A stretch of DNA of 64,000 nt from Pelodera strongyloides (taxonomy: Eukaryota > Nematoda > Chromadorea > Rhabditida > Rhabditidae): positions 1-64,000 of the forward strand of contig JAANDG010000600.1 in the NCBI GenBank assembly GCA_036852015.1. The letters run 5' to 3'. Position 1 is the stretch's first letter; the number at the start of each line of letters is the position of its first letter. A program made the position numbers and the translations under genes. The notes below the pieces were generated by a model. The model saw only the letters and a program-made list of their open reading frames with translations. It was not told the origin of the DNA and did no database searches. Below, in pieces: positions 33,501 to 42,900 of the stretch.

Positions 33501-35078
33501 AAAGCGGAAAGGCAACGGCGCGAAGAAAAAGATATTGAATATAAATTGCGAATTGAAGGAATGGAATAAAATAATATGATAATAATAAGCACAAGAAGGA
33601 ATGGGTGACTCATGTGCTAAAATCTATTCTTCTACAAAAAAATAGGAATAAATTAAATCGAAATACCGGCCTGTTTTTGAAACGCATCTCAAACATCTGT
33701 ATTCCTATGTATTTATGCTAAGTGACGTTGAAATGGGGTCGATTTTTTAGTCTAATAATGCTCATTCTCATTCGCATAGGATGCATGGGAATACAGTTGT
33801 TTGGCATACATTTTTCAAAAACCGTCCGTCATTTCGCTTTAAATCTGGAAATGTATGTGAGCACTGAGTGGCACTGCTTGTTGCTTATTTATGTATGAAT
33901 AGAAATGGGCCCGGTCTGTTCATCAGCTCTCATGGCGATGAGCTAGTTCAAAGACTAATAATAATAAACATCTGAACATTTGCAACAGTTTGAAAGTTTT
34001 ATACTTTGATGTCTCAGTTCTCAGGGGAATTTAATTACTAGCGACTTGTGTGTCACATTCTTGACGTCTTACCTGGAAAGGAACGGGGGCCGAAATTTAA
34101 TTTTCTTCACTGGGAAATAGAGGTTAATAGTTTACTAATAATGGTAGACACTACAAAACAATGGACTATTATGTAACTCAATAAAAGTAGTTTCTTGCTT
34201 TACATTAATAATAGCGTGATTGTCCGCTTTTTCTTTAGGTAAATTACACATGCTGTTCGAAAAATTTAAGCAATTAACTTGCGCCATAATTGCGTAGAAC
34301 AATTTTTTAATTTACCGCGCTTGAGTTTATGAGCCATAAAATTGAAGTAAATTGGAATTGTTATGGACTCCTTTATACAAGAGTAGAAGGAGGCGTAGAG
34401 GTTGTATAATTAGAAAATATGATTCATGATTTTAGCAAAGGTAAAGGTAATTAGTTGGCATGCAGTACATAGAAAAGGTGTGTTACGGTATATTTTTCTG
34501 CCCACGCTACTCTTTACGTATTTTCAAGAAATAATGTTATAATAATTTATTCTCAAGCATTATCAATGTTCAGCTCATAATAGGTAATAGGACATGCGGG
34601 GGGCCGACACTGTGAAATATTCCTTTAAAAAGCAAGGTAAACCCACGTTTTTCTTAATTTTCGAACCTAGAACATATGTTCGAAGCAAGATACCCACCTT
34701 ATTCGTCTTAAAATCGTAGTCGAGGTTGAAACGGATCTCTCCATACGTTTTTTGTTTAAAATCAAAATCATCGGGTTGGGGCTGCACGCTTAGTGGTTTT
34801 GCACACGCTGGGATTCCGCCTCGAGTTAAATCGATGTGCTTCTGTGTTGAATTCTAGAAATTATGTTATTTTTAATTATGGGGTGTAAAATGTCAAGATC
34901 TTACAATTCTCTATGAAAGTACCTCTGTCAGGAAGAACCGCGCATGTAGATTACTAGACACTGGATAATATGGATTTTGAGATGAAATGCCTACCCGTGA
35001 AGTCGTCGGCCGTTGTATAGGACAACATGTGGATATAATTCGATATAATGGCGAACATACAACACCCGCAGAAAACAT
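21588..35078 (-). CDS. Synaptotagmin-family protein, two C2 domains
   Basis: A calcium sensor for membrane fusion. Exons on the minus strand: 35078-34995 (tentative), 34853-34698, 29385-29218, 26922-26841, 26502-26411, 25318-25198, 22732-22599, 22099-22034, 21734-21588 (stop TAG). Phases agree throughout and give about 349 residues. C2A (about 67-190) has all five expected Ca2+ aspartates: D95, D101, D153, D155, D161. C2B (about 198-335) has D229, D235, D289, D291, D297, the polybasic KKKTSKKYK and the C-terminal WHTL motif. The family is clear from words such as [14 protein letters not shown] and LGDICFS; I cannot say which paralogue. The first exon would give [13 protein letters not shown] with three cysteines and no transmembrane helix, unlike most synaptotagmins (usually above 400 residues). 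A missed upstream exon is possible. Introns reach 5.3 kb and carry MITEs. Confidence 0.9.
21746..22033. other. Synaptotagmin last intron with R1 fragment
   Basis: From 21,746 a left R1 end (TTAAAGCGGTATAACAACTG) with the TGCATTCCCATGCA and ATATGCAAACGACTGC words is visible. The right end is not clear. Confidence 0.55.
22132..22314. mobile_element. MITE, family R1, in synaptotagmin intron
   Basis: TTAAAGGGAAACACCGGCCGG at the left and CCGGCCAGTATTTCGCTTTAA at the right. It contains ATTTATGTTCATTTGCATGA. Confidence 0.85.
22755..22995. repeat. Possible tRNA-derived SINE
   Basis: Near 22,795-22,812 GATCCGAGTTCGAATCTGGC resembles a pol III B box (GGTTCGAATCC), and GGCTGGCTATCGAGTTCGCC upstream could be a decayed A box. 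It is followed by about 170 bp of unique-looking tail. It lies in a synaptotagmin intron, just upstream (on the minus strand) of the exon at 22732. Confidence 0.35.
22996..25138. other. Synaptotagmin intron, repeats and low complexity
   Basis: Part of the 2.5-kb intron between the exons at 25198 and 22732. Includes the word AGACGGCTACCGCCGCCTTAG near 23,068 and a TTTATATAATAAGATCG near 23,283 that resembles the palindrome arm at 17764, GA/CT runs at 24,531-24,560 and 24,620-24,675, and no exon that I can support. Confidence 0.5.
25139..25172. repeat. Interstitial telomere-like repeat
   Basis: GGCCTAAGCCTAAGCCTAAGCC, about three and a half TTAGGC units on the minus strand. It lies just downstream, within the intron, of the splice donor at 25197. 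Confidence 0.8.
25340..26400. other. Synaptotagmin intron, decayed repeats
   Basis: A left R1 end (AAAGCGGTATAACAACCGG) at about 25,351 without clear right end. Around 25,940-26,060 lies sequence related to the GAGGCCATATTCACC family (ends TGGTAAATATGGCCTC). No exon seen. Confidence 0.45.
26521..26595. mobile_element. Short MITE, family R1
   Basis: A 75-bp copy that keeps both ends (TTAAAGCGGTATAACAACTT and CGGCCGTAATATCGCTTTAA) and almost no middle. It sits 19 bp upstream (minus strand) of the exon that starts at 26502, so it lies within or next to the branch-point and polypyrimidine region of that intron. Confidence 0.85.
27340..27905. repeat. Minisatellite of GGCGAAACGCC words
   Basis: About 31-bp units such as GTGGCGAAACGCCTAGCGAAA followed by GTAATCATCA, four or five in tandem (27,410-27,560). 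Further copies follow, and after 27,830 the opposite orientation appears (TTTCGCCTGGCGTTTCGCC). Each unit holds a GGCG...CGCC half-palindrome. Located in the synaptotagmin intron between the exons at 29218 and 26922. Confidence 0.75.
28411..28541. mobile_element. MITE with TGAGGCCATATTCACCACT ends
   Basis: Left end TGAGGCCATATTCACCACT, right end AGTGGTGAATATGGC, about 130 bp, with a GGGAAATATTCCC palindrome near the left end. Related by its ends to the GAGGCCGTATTCACC family at 31,191, 43,384 and 45,817. Confidence 0.75.
28640..29217. other. Intron sequence with CT runs
   Basis: CT/GA microsatellites at 28,808-28,856 and 29,067-29,092 (plus 29,160-29,190). Nothing else recognised. It ends at the splice donor of the C2A exon (29218). 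Confidence 0.5.
29441..29525 (+). pseudogene. tRNA-like sequence or SINE head
   Basis: TAGCGCTGGCGGTAGGGCGC resembles an A box and D arm. GCAAGTTCGATTACCC about 55 bases later resembles a T arm and B box. The acceptor stem does not pair, so it is a pseudogene or a SINE head and not a working tRNA. It lies in the 5.3-kb synaptotagmin intron. Confidence 0.4.
29793..29971. mobile_element. MITE with 44-bp GC-rich terminal repeats
   Basis: Left arm CTCAGGCGCGCAACGCGGAC then ATGCGAATCC and CCGCGGGAAA; right arm TTTCCCGCGGACAGGGATTC then GCATGTCCGCG and GCGCGCCTGAG. Nearly perfect over about 44 bp, with a 90-bp centre. Confidence 0.85.
30039..30166. mobile_element. Diverged MITE, family R1
   Basis: Starts TTAAAGCGTATGACTCATGG and ends ACCTCTTTAA, with the internal GGAAAACCACACGCCCATG word typical of R1. 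Confidence 0.6.
30167..31190. other. Intron sequence, nothing recognised
   Basis: Part of the 5.3-kb synaptotagmin intron. A GAGGCCG-type repeat remnant and AT-rich sequence; no exon supported. Confidence 0.45.
31191..31318. mobile_element. MITE, GAGGCCGTATTCACC family, copy 1
   Basis: TGAGGCCGTATTCACCAACA with CAGGGAGCCCTCCCT at the left; GAGGCCAGGGAGGGCCTCCC and TGTTAGTGAATAC at the right. The centre contains CGCACTCTTTAGCTCCCTGG, shared with the copies at 43,384 (inverted centre) and 45,817. Confidence 0.8.
31319..32194. other. Intron sequence with GA run
   Basis: GA-rich microsatellite at 31,490-31,550 and again at 31,640-31,670. No exon seen. Confidence 0.5.
32195..32760. repeat. Complex GC-rich repeat block
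   Basis: A mosaic of direct and inverted short repeats: GCGCGCCGCACCATTTC, AATGCGCGCCGC, GGTGCGGAAACGGTGCGG and CAACAGTTTGGGGGTGTTTC (twice in tandem at 32,605-32,650 and inverted as GAAACACCCCCAAACTGTTG at 32,715). A tRNA-Leu-like sequence sits in the middle (32,474-32,553). ORFs on both strands come from the repeats. Confidence 0.7.
32474..32553 (+). pseudogene. tRNA-Leu-like sequence
   Basis: TAGCCGAGTGGTCTAAGGCG is an almost ideal A box of a leucine or serine tRNA, and GGTTCGAATCC an ideal B box. The 3' end ACGCTGC is the usual partner of GCAGCGT in leucine tRNAs, but the 5' side here reads TGTTGTG, the T stem is mismatched and the variable arm is odd. So it is a pseudogene or a SINE head, possibly still read by pol III. 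Confidence 0.55.
32811..32973. mobile_element. MITE, family R1
   Basis: Left end lacks TTAAAGCG and begins AAATACCGGCCGGTTTTTGG; right end CCGGCCAGCATTTCGCTTTAA. Contains ATTTATGTTCATTTGCATAA. Confidence 0.8.
33653..33842. mobile_element. MITE, family R1
   Basis: TTAAATCGAAATACCGGCCTG at the left and CCGTCCGTCATTTCGCTTTAA at the right, 190 bp, in the first large synaptotagmin intron. Confidence 0.85.
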
Positions 35079-35609
35079 AGGGATGATTGTGTGATAAGAT
35101 ATTATTCAGTCAAATATGTATATGAATGTGAATATTAAATAAGATCCGAACACACTTCACATAATAGTGCCGGTCAGACAGGGGAGATGATTATTCCAAC
35201 TGGGGCAATTCCCGGACCGCCCACTTCTGAAGAACACCACGCAGAAAGAAGAAACAAGCATATTAACAACAGTAGGAACACAAGCCCCGCCCCAAGTTGC
35301 AATTCTTACATAGCAGATTAAGTACCGTAGTCACGACAAGAGCAAGAACGGGTCTGCGGATTCCCACAACGAAAGGTTTTCAAAATGCGTTGTAGATACG
35401 GTATAAATATTATAGTTTGCGAGGAAATTTTTGCTACTTTTTTGAAATTTTGGCCTATTTTCGTGTTTTTCTAGGGTTGTGTATGCTGCGTGTATCCGAT
35501 TGTTGTTATTTTTTCTTTTAAATCACTGTATTTTTCGTTTTATTGCGTCCGTAACGTTTCGAGCTGGTGGCATTATTTTTTATTCACGTTTTTTTATGTG
35601 TATTTTTTT
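35079..35609. promoter_or_regulatory. Shared 5' region of synaptotagmin and RPS29
   Basis: About 545 bp separate the tentative synaptotagmin start (minus) from the RPS29 start (plus). If the tentative exon is right, this is a head-to-head promoter region. On the minus strand around 35,180-35,300 a hydrophobic reading (FLLLLICLFLLSAW) is open but has no matched splice sites; I do not call it an exon. Confidence 0.4.
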
Positions 35610-35611
35610 AG
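35610..35611 (+). other. Probable trans-splice acceptor of RPS29
   Basis: TATTTTTTTAG lies 13 bases before the RPS29 ATG, preceded by T-rich sequence. This position and sequence suit a spliced-leader acceptor; a cis intron in the 5' leader is the alternative. Confidence 0.5.
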
Positions 35612-35623
35612 GTAGTACAAACG

Positions 35624-36347
35624 ATGGTCAAAGGACAACAGTACTCTCACCCTCGGGTTTTCGGTCCCGGCTCTCGCCACTGGTTAGTTTATTGGCTTTA
35701 ATCTTCTTTTTCTTTGCAATTTTTTACATTCTCGAAATAATTTCTGTCCCTCATTTTTGCAAGCTGTCTCTGTGGCTTTTTCCCCTTTACAGAAGTTGGG
35801 GGATTCTGCTCCTATATTTTTTTTGCTAATTTAAATAATGAAAAGTGAACTTGCTGCTTTCATATTATGAAAAAACAATAAGTTGAAAATTTCTCGCCTA
35901 ATTTGTTGTCCAGGTTTATGGACATATACCATTGTTCAAATTAATCGACATGCACTACCAGTAATTATTTCTCTAGTCGTAGGGTTTTTGGCAGTTATTT
36001 TCCAAAAATTGACGGTTTATGCCTTTTTTCCGCACCTTCAATTATCAAAGAAGTACTTATTTCAGCCGCGTGTGCTCCAACCACCACGGTCTTATCCGCA
36101 AGTACGGCCTCAACGTTTGCCGTCAGTGCTTCCGATTCTACGCTAGAGACATCGGTTTCACCAAGGTATGTTTTCACTGTTTTGCATTGTTGGCTTTTCA
36201 CACTGATCTTTACCGACCATGCTCGTTTGATGTAATGTTTGCCGTATGTTGTAAATCATCTTGCCTGCAAAATAATTATTACCTCGTAAAGACGACACGT
36301 GAGAAAATTAGGGTTTGTAACTTATCGTATTTTTTCAGATGGACTAA
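35624..36347 (+). CDS. RPS29: 40S ribosomal protein S29 (uS14)
   Basis: A zinc-binding protein of the small ribosomal subunit head. Three exons: 35624-35682, 36066-36165, 36339-36347. Splicing makes 55 residues, against 56 in most animals. The protein starts [18 protein letters not shown] and has both zinc pairs, C20-x2-C23 and C38-x2-C41, with [10 protein letters not shown] between them, as in all uS14 proteins of this type. The last exon codes only for Met-Asp and stop, matching the usual Leu-Asp end. Introns are 383 and 173 bp and have GT/AG ends (GTTAGT, GTATGT; TTTCAG, TTTCAG). The gene is head to head with synaptotagmin and about 620 bp upstream of TRAPPC11 on the same strand. Confidence 0.95.
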
Positions 36348-36965
36348 TTGCTGGCCGCCGGATCAAAATGCTTTGGTTGTTATTTTGTTCTAAATAAATT
36401 GTTATCATTCAAACGTTGTGGAAATGCGTGATGGTTTTTTCCTCATGTCGATACTGCTATTCCTTTTCTCCTGCTACATATGGGTATTATACGTATTGTT
36501 CATTGCTTGTGTATTCAAGGTTTTTGCGATAAATCAATTTCATTTGTTTGCCACATTTTTTGGAAAAGTCAAACTTAGAACCATGCACTGATCACTATTT
36601 TTTTTCCTATCAAGGGCTATGTGCGCCCTAGCTAGGCTATCAGCTGTGCTTTATCAGAAGCTCTGTGTATGCAACGCACACTAACACTCATTGTCTTTCT
36701 CTCCGTAAACTGTTCATAAATCTCACAATTCATTATGCTTCCGATAATATTCTCGGGAAGCACATTGAATGATGTCACCGTAGTATGGTGTTGTTCAACA
36801 TGATCCTGTTCGGCCATTGTTGTGGCCCGGCGCGGCATTTTTGATTGTATCTGAATAGAAAAATTCATCGAAACACGTGTGTGTTATTCGTGGATCTTCG
36901 AATGTTGTGTGCCTCCGGCGTTTTTTCATTGCACCCTGTTGCAGTCTTTGATCGGTTATGCGAAA
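36348..36965 (+). promoter_or_regulatory. RPS29 to TRAPPC11 spacer
   Basis: AATAAA at 36393-36398, 46 bases after the RPS29 stop, is a likely poly(A) signal. A TTGCAG at 36939-36944, 22 bases before the TRAPPC11 start, could be a trans-splice acceptor. The pair might be an operon, but the spacing is much wider than the roughly 100 bp usual in Caenorhabditis. Minus-strand ORFs here (36632-36868, 36795-37094) are unmatched. Confidence 0.45.
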
Positions 36966-39900
36966 ATGGACCCTGTTGAGGCTGGTGACTGGCTGAGCTC
37001 CAGGCCACAGCAACTCGTTTTCCTCACTGGTATGGTTTGTCATTAAAGCGACATAACGACCGGTTTTTGATGAGTTTGGATAACTGCGGTCCATGCATCA
37101 TATGCAAATTAGTGCAAAAAAAAATCGCGTCACTTAGCATAAACAATGGGACTAGTATGGATAGGCAGTTTTCTAACACACATTTCAAAAAAAAAACCGG
37201 TCGTTATGTCATGTCTTTTAATAACTAAAGGTTGTTTTAACCGCATCTTTCTCTCCCATCTGGTGGAAATATCTATTGATGTACACCGCTGAGCATTACT
37301 TGTTTGTCGTGAAAGCATAGCGCGGAGCAACCCATAACCTGAGACCGTATTCACCACTCAAGGGTAAACATTTCTCTAGAGACAAAACTTTTGGAACGCA
37401 TGGAACGCAGTAGCTACGAAAAACGCTCTCCCCACACGCAGTCTCAACAAATGCTGCCTGACACTAGATACCCGTACTGCACACCGATGGATAGGCAACC
37501 TTTTATGAGCCCGTCTACCTTGTTTACAAATCTTTTACTTGTAGGTATTGATCCCGCCAACCGTCCAGTTCACAATGCCCTTCTGTCCGCCTTTTCGACA
37601 AGAGATGCCAATCGTCCTCCGCTCAGATTCCGCGTTGTTAGCGGCGATATGGACCTACCAGCAAAGAAAACGAAAAAGGCATCCAAAGGAATCCTCCGAC
37701 GGATGTGGCCAAATAAATATTTGGAACAAGTAAGTCACTGAATTTTGGTAATTTATAATATACAAATTACACGTACAGAAAGAGTTACCCCTCCGTGCGT
37801 GTTTACATATATTGCCGTGCGTGTTTCGGAGAAACGGGAAGTGTAGAACTCGATGGACGATGTAAGAAAAACAATAAAACACATGTCCCCTGTTCTTAAA
37901 ATAGTATTGTAGGTGCCCGCTTTGATTTCTATATTCCTCGACCTGGAATGGGACCATCCGTCGTGGCCAGAAAAGGTGTTGGAGGCGAGTAGTAAGGTGG
38001 AGAGCCTAAGGGCGTCATGCCGGCACGGAACCAAGATTGCAGTCGTCTTGTTGCAAGAACGGTAAGTTTGTATTGTTGATATTGTGTGAGAACTTGTAGA
38101 ATAAGCAGTGAAACTACTAGCTATAAGTATCTTTGGTAGGTTCATTGTTGCGGTGGTGCTTACACTTCGTAATGTGTCAACTGTCAACTCAGAGGTTTTG
38201 GGAAGTTTTGATGTGAACTGAATTTCTAAGTGTACTTTGAAACAAGGGTAGTGTTCGAAGTGGGGCTAAATCTATAACTATAAGGGGAATAAAGGGTTGA
38301 ATGGTTGAATAAGGATATGCAGAAATATGACTATAAGGAGACTGCGAGACTAAAGGGGCTCAGTTATCACTACGGTTTGATAACCCCATTTTGAAATAAC
38401 GTGGACAAGACTTCGAACTGTTACTGTAATAAGTAATAAATGAAACTGCAGGTCGCTTCCCGGAACCAACGATGACCTGGCGTCAGAACGAGCCGCTGAC
38501 TTTTGTACACAGTGCAAAATTTCACACAAACAGTTGTCGGTGCTGCCCGTCAGTGGTGAATTGCAAGGCTATGTGGTCAGGCTTGAAGCGAGTTTTCACG
38601 AAATAGCGCAAGGCTTTTACCAAAGCAGAATCAAGGTTAGTTTATTGTGTAGCGACTTTTTTTTATCTATCGTTGTCGCATTTGTATCTGAGGTTCCCCC
38701 GAATGTTTTTTTCCTTTTTTTACTTCAATGTATGTGCGCGAGGAGAAACCACTCATACTTCAATTTTAACGTGAAAAAGAATAGGCGAATATCGACCGTT
38801 CACATTCTAGATCGCCTTTCGCCATGAATTTATTTCCGCGCGAAGCTTCATTGCTTCTTTCAATTGTTCTAGGTGATTCAAAATCAGTTTTTTAGGCAAT
38901 CCGCACTCGACCCATACCTAATAATTCTCCGGATCTCCTTGTGCGACAGTTGTTCAAAATCGGTTTCCTCTCGGAACTCCGACAAGATACGCATACTGCG
39001 CTAAGGTTTGTGTTCTTCCCTTTTTTGAACTTTAGATATTGTGGAAAGAACGAGATGAAATTGTCTCGTATATTACTGTGCGATTGCTATAGTGATAGTC
39101 TCATGTTTACGTAAGTGGAATTTTACCGAAAACGTGGAATGTGTATCACCATTTTCAAGAACTTCTGGACTCTAGACCGTGTGTGTACACTTTACGTCAA
39201 GAGAAGAGGCGGTCGACCCCCCAAAATGTAGTTTTTATTTTAATTCTATGTCAGGAAGTCGGATATAGTTGTTTTCTTTTCTTTTACCCAATTTACATTA
39301 CAGATATTACCCTTTCATTTTTATGTTCACTGGTTTACATACGTTTCTTTTCAGAAACTATAAGCTGGCGTACGAGCACTGCAAAGATAATCAAGCACAA
39401 TGGGATGCCGTTGACGTGTTTGAGTGGAGAAGCGTGGTCGGGTTGTTGAATTATAAGGTGGGAGCAATTAGTTCCTAAATTAATATAATTGTCATGATGA
39501 AATGATGATGTGGATTTACTAGATTCTGTATTTGTAATTTATATGTTTATACCACTTTAAGGTAAGGCAATGATTTACACTAAATCAGAACAATGATTTA
39601 CACTTAAACAAGAACATGGTCAGCATTCAGCATACAGATACAGCTATAGTTTGGCCGGGATTGCAAGTCCGAATGATGGCGTATATTTTCTTATACCATA
39701 ACCAGGTGTATATGTACCACGTACCACTTTATGCAATTAATTCAATGTTTGTTTGCAGATGTGCGAACTCAACTTTTTGCACGACACTGCGCGTGATGCG
39801 ATTTCACATATGACTCGGCATCAGGTGGGTACGGTAGTTTTTTGGTTTTACAGCCCATTGTGAATGTGAGCTTTGTAACGGACAAACTTTAGGACAAAGT

Positions 39901-42900
39901 TAGTTAGGACAATCTGAAGAACACTGGAAACTAAACCAAACTTTATTGTCCTCATTTTCTTTACTTTGCTTTTGTAGTATATGCGATTTTGTTTATCCAC
40001 ATTATCCTGCAGGCGCTGTTCTTCAATTCCCGTCCGGTTACTTATCCTACTCCCCAGTTGGCTGCCATTGAATTTGCGCTATGGAAGAGCAAACAGGTAA
40101 GCTTAGTCAGATCTTAGTCAGTTCTCAGTTGGTGTTTACATAGCCTGTGCACGCGCATGCAAGCCCACCAGCGAACCACTTCCATGATTAGAGTATAAAT
40201 TAGAAAACGTGCGGAGTTCGGTGATGGTGCGTAAAATGTATAACAGAGAGTCAGAGACGTACCGTGGATAGCCAGAACTTTGCGTACCACCTCCGGAGTT
40301 ACCGGAGGCTCATGCTCGGGTTGTTCACTCAGTTCACTGTGAAGATTTTGCGCCGCTCTGTAGTTTACTTAAGTTAAAGTTACAAGTAATTGTTTATTGG
40401 AGAATTGGAGTTCAAGATTTTCGAGTAAATTCACTCTTTCTTTAAATCTTTAGTGCTGGCAATTTGCGGAACTGTTCGAGCGAGCCGTTGTCAATGGGTT
40501 GAATGCTGTGGCGACCATAAATCCTGGTAAGTGTGGAAATATGACCTCATTGCTTTGTTCTTTGTGAAAATTATACTATTTGTTGAGTGAATCAGTATAT
40601 GTGTGAACATAGTCTATATCACCATAGCGGTAGGAAAGAAAAGTCTGACCGGTTTCAGAATACAGAAAATTCTCTGTATTTATCCGGAGCAACGAACCTC
40701 AGGTAGGCTTCAGCTCCGTAGGTGTATTTACTGAATCGATTGCATTGACATTACATTTTTAATGTGCGATGTTGGTAGTTGGTATGCCTGCGGCCTTGCT
40801 TTTGGATTTGAATATTGTTGTTGTTTATCTCATAACACTTTTCCTTGTTAGGCACGTTCCTCGATGGTGCGGCCATGCATTTCAACGATGCGAACAAATT
40901 GATCGGCGATTTAAAGAAGAACCTGCATTCTGTAGTGCCTTACCCGACCCCGGATCCCCTTTCAGCCGATACTGTATGTTTTATCTAGTTGTGTAGTTAT
41001 CAGAGGAAGAAGAACATTGAATGTGATTAAAAGATAAGCTTCAGTGTCTGTAGAAGCAACCTGTTATTGTTAAACACGTGTTGTTTTTGTTTGTATATGA
41101 ATCAGTCTTGAAGACGATATACAAATTGCATTCACGATTCACGCGCATACGGTACGGTAACGTGTATAAGTACAGACATGATTCCATAGGTATCTGTATC
41201 TCCTCAGTGTTTACGAATAACTTGTCATTTTGCAGGACTTTTATGGACAACGACCGTGGAAAGCTAATTTAGGACCGCTCGGTCAGCTGGACCCAAGCGT
41301 GGAAGCCGATGCTGTCAATGCACTGCAGGTATTTTGTAATTGATTTGACTTTTGAGAGTGAGAGCACCAGCACAGAGTGAGAGCCCTTATTCTCGATCCG
41401 AATGTTACAAAGTGTCGACGTACCTTTATTTAAAGGACATGTCAAGGGGGATTCTGCGCAGAATACATATTTTCGGCGCAGATTAAGTAAATCTCGAAAG
41501 GCGCACAATACAGTACACCCATACCCATAAAATGGCGCCAGAATAAAATATTTGAGATTTTGTCATAAACGTGAATAAAACACGCCGCAACGCAAGGAAA
41601 CGGGCGCGTTGCGGCGAGCCGGTAATTCAAGCCGTCCCGTGGACAGCAATTTGGCTTAGCTCTGTCCACACGACTCGAATCCCAAACTGAAGGAGTTTGA
41701 AATTGTTTTTCTTCTTTCATAAAGTTTTTGTTTATTTTTATTTTCACTTTCACTTTCCTTACCTTCAAAACGCAAGCTTTTTTTTGAGCCCAACATGCAA
41801 AACCGGCTTGACATTCCCCTTAAGCAGGGGCAATTTGAAGAGAGTGATGACATGTTGACGACACTTATCGTACAAAAGAAACACACAATTCATATAATTC
41901 TGTCATTGTCATGTAGCGATGTAGTTAGTATGCCACCAACCCCAGTTGCTTACAATCTTTTCAGCAACGATTACGTGTCAACCACGAAGGGGTCCTCTCT
42001 CTGTTAAATGGTGCTATTGTACAATATAAAAAGTTTGGTTGTGGCCGGATGCAACGAAAGGTTATGAATGAGGTTTGTTGTTCTTTGTTTTTATGACTTA
42101 GGCTTAGGCTTATTCGGCTACGTTCGACTGCCGTAAAGAATCGGTTGTGCTCTCTTTTAGTATTTGTTGTGTTGTTACTACAGGTGGTTAATTACCAATT
42201 GCCATATTACCCTAAATGAAAGCCGTATTGATTACTATGAGCTATGAGCAGTAATACTTTAGTCGTAACTATAATATAATTGTTGTTGCTGTTATTAATT
42301 TACTGAAAGATGTAAAACCGATTTGCAGTACTCTGCAGTACAAGCGGCCAGTGGGAACGCTATCGAAGCGCTTCGTTGCTGGATGTTGATCATGCGAGAA
42401 GGAAATATGCCACCCACGTTGAGACTTTCAATATTGAATAAGTAAGTACAGGTGTAAGTGATGAATTAGTATACAGGTGGTAAATAAGTATGCAGGTGGT
42501 AAATAAGTGAATTTGTGTATACAAGTTTGGGGCCTTAAAATGACCCCAAACCATTGCCTTGGCCTATCTTTGAAGGCCAGTTTATTGCGTATTTGGTATT
42601 TATTTATGTTTGAGTGAACTAACTGTGTCATTGACATGGTATGTTTACGCTTTTACGCATAAATGAAAATTGTCTGGGTAGCTTATTCATCTTATTTATT
42701 ATTTAGCTACCTATTCTAATAACATGGATTCGCAATGGTTGAGGAAGGGTGATGAGGGGTTTTAAAAGTAAAATCTACTTTCGACTTCTGTCTGTGACGT
42801 GTGATGTTATTATTTTCAGAGCATTATGGACAGCCTACAGTAATGCGTTGGTGAAGGAGACCGTGTGGGCGTGTGTACAACTTCTAAGGGTGTGTTCTTT

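Noticed and set aside
35160..35300. Minus-strand hydrophobic stretch as the synaptotagmin membrane anchor
   Set aside because: No start codon, donor or acceptor that joins it in phase to the next exon could be found.
36632..37094. Minus-strand gene between RPS29 and TRAPPC11
   Set aside because: Two overlapping ORFs in different frames, no family match, and the first TRAPPC11 exon overlaps one of them.
37391..37741. A 116-codon ORF as the TRAPPC11 first exon
   Set aside because: It begins at TTG, and a clear acceptor TTTTACTTGTAG ends at 37544. The separate first exon at 36966-37029 supplies the conserved RPQQLVFLTG in the right phase.
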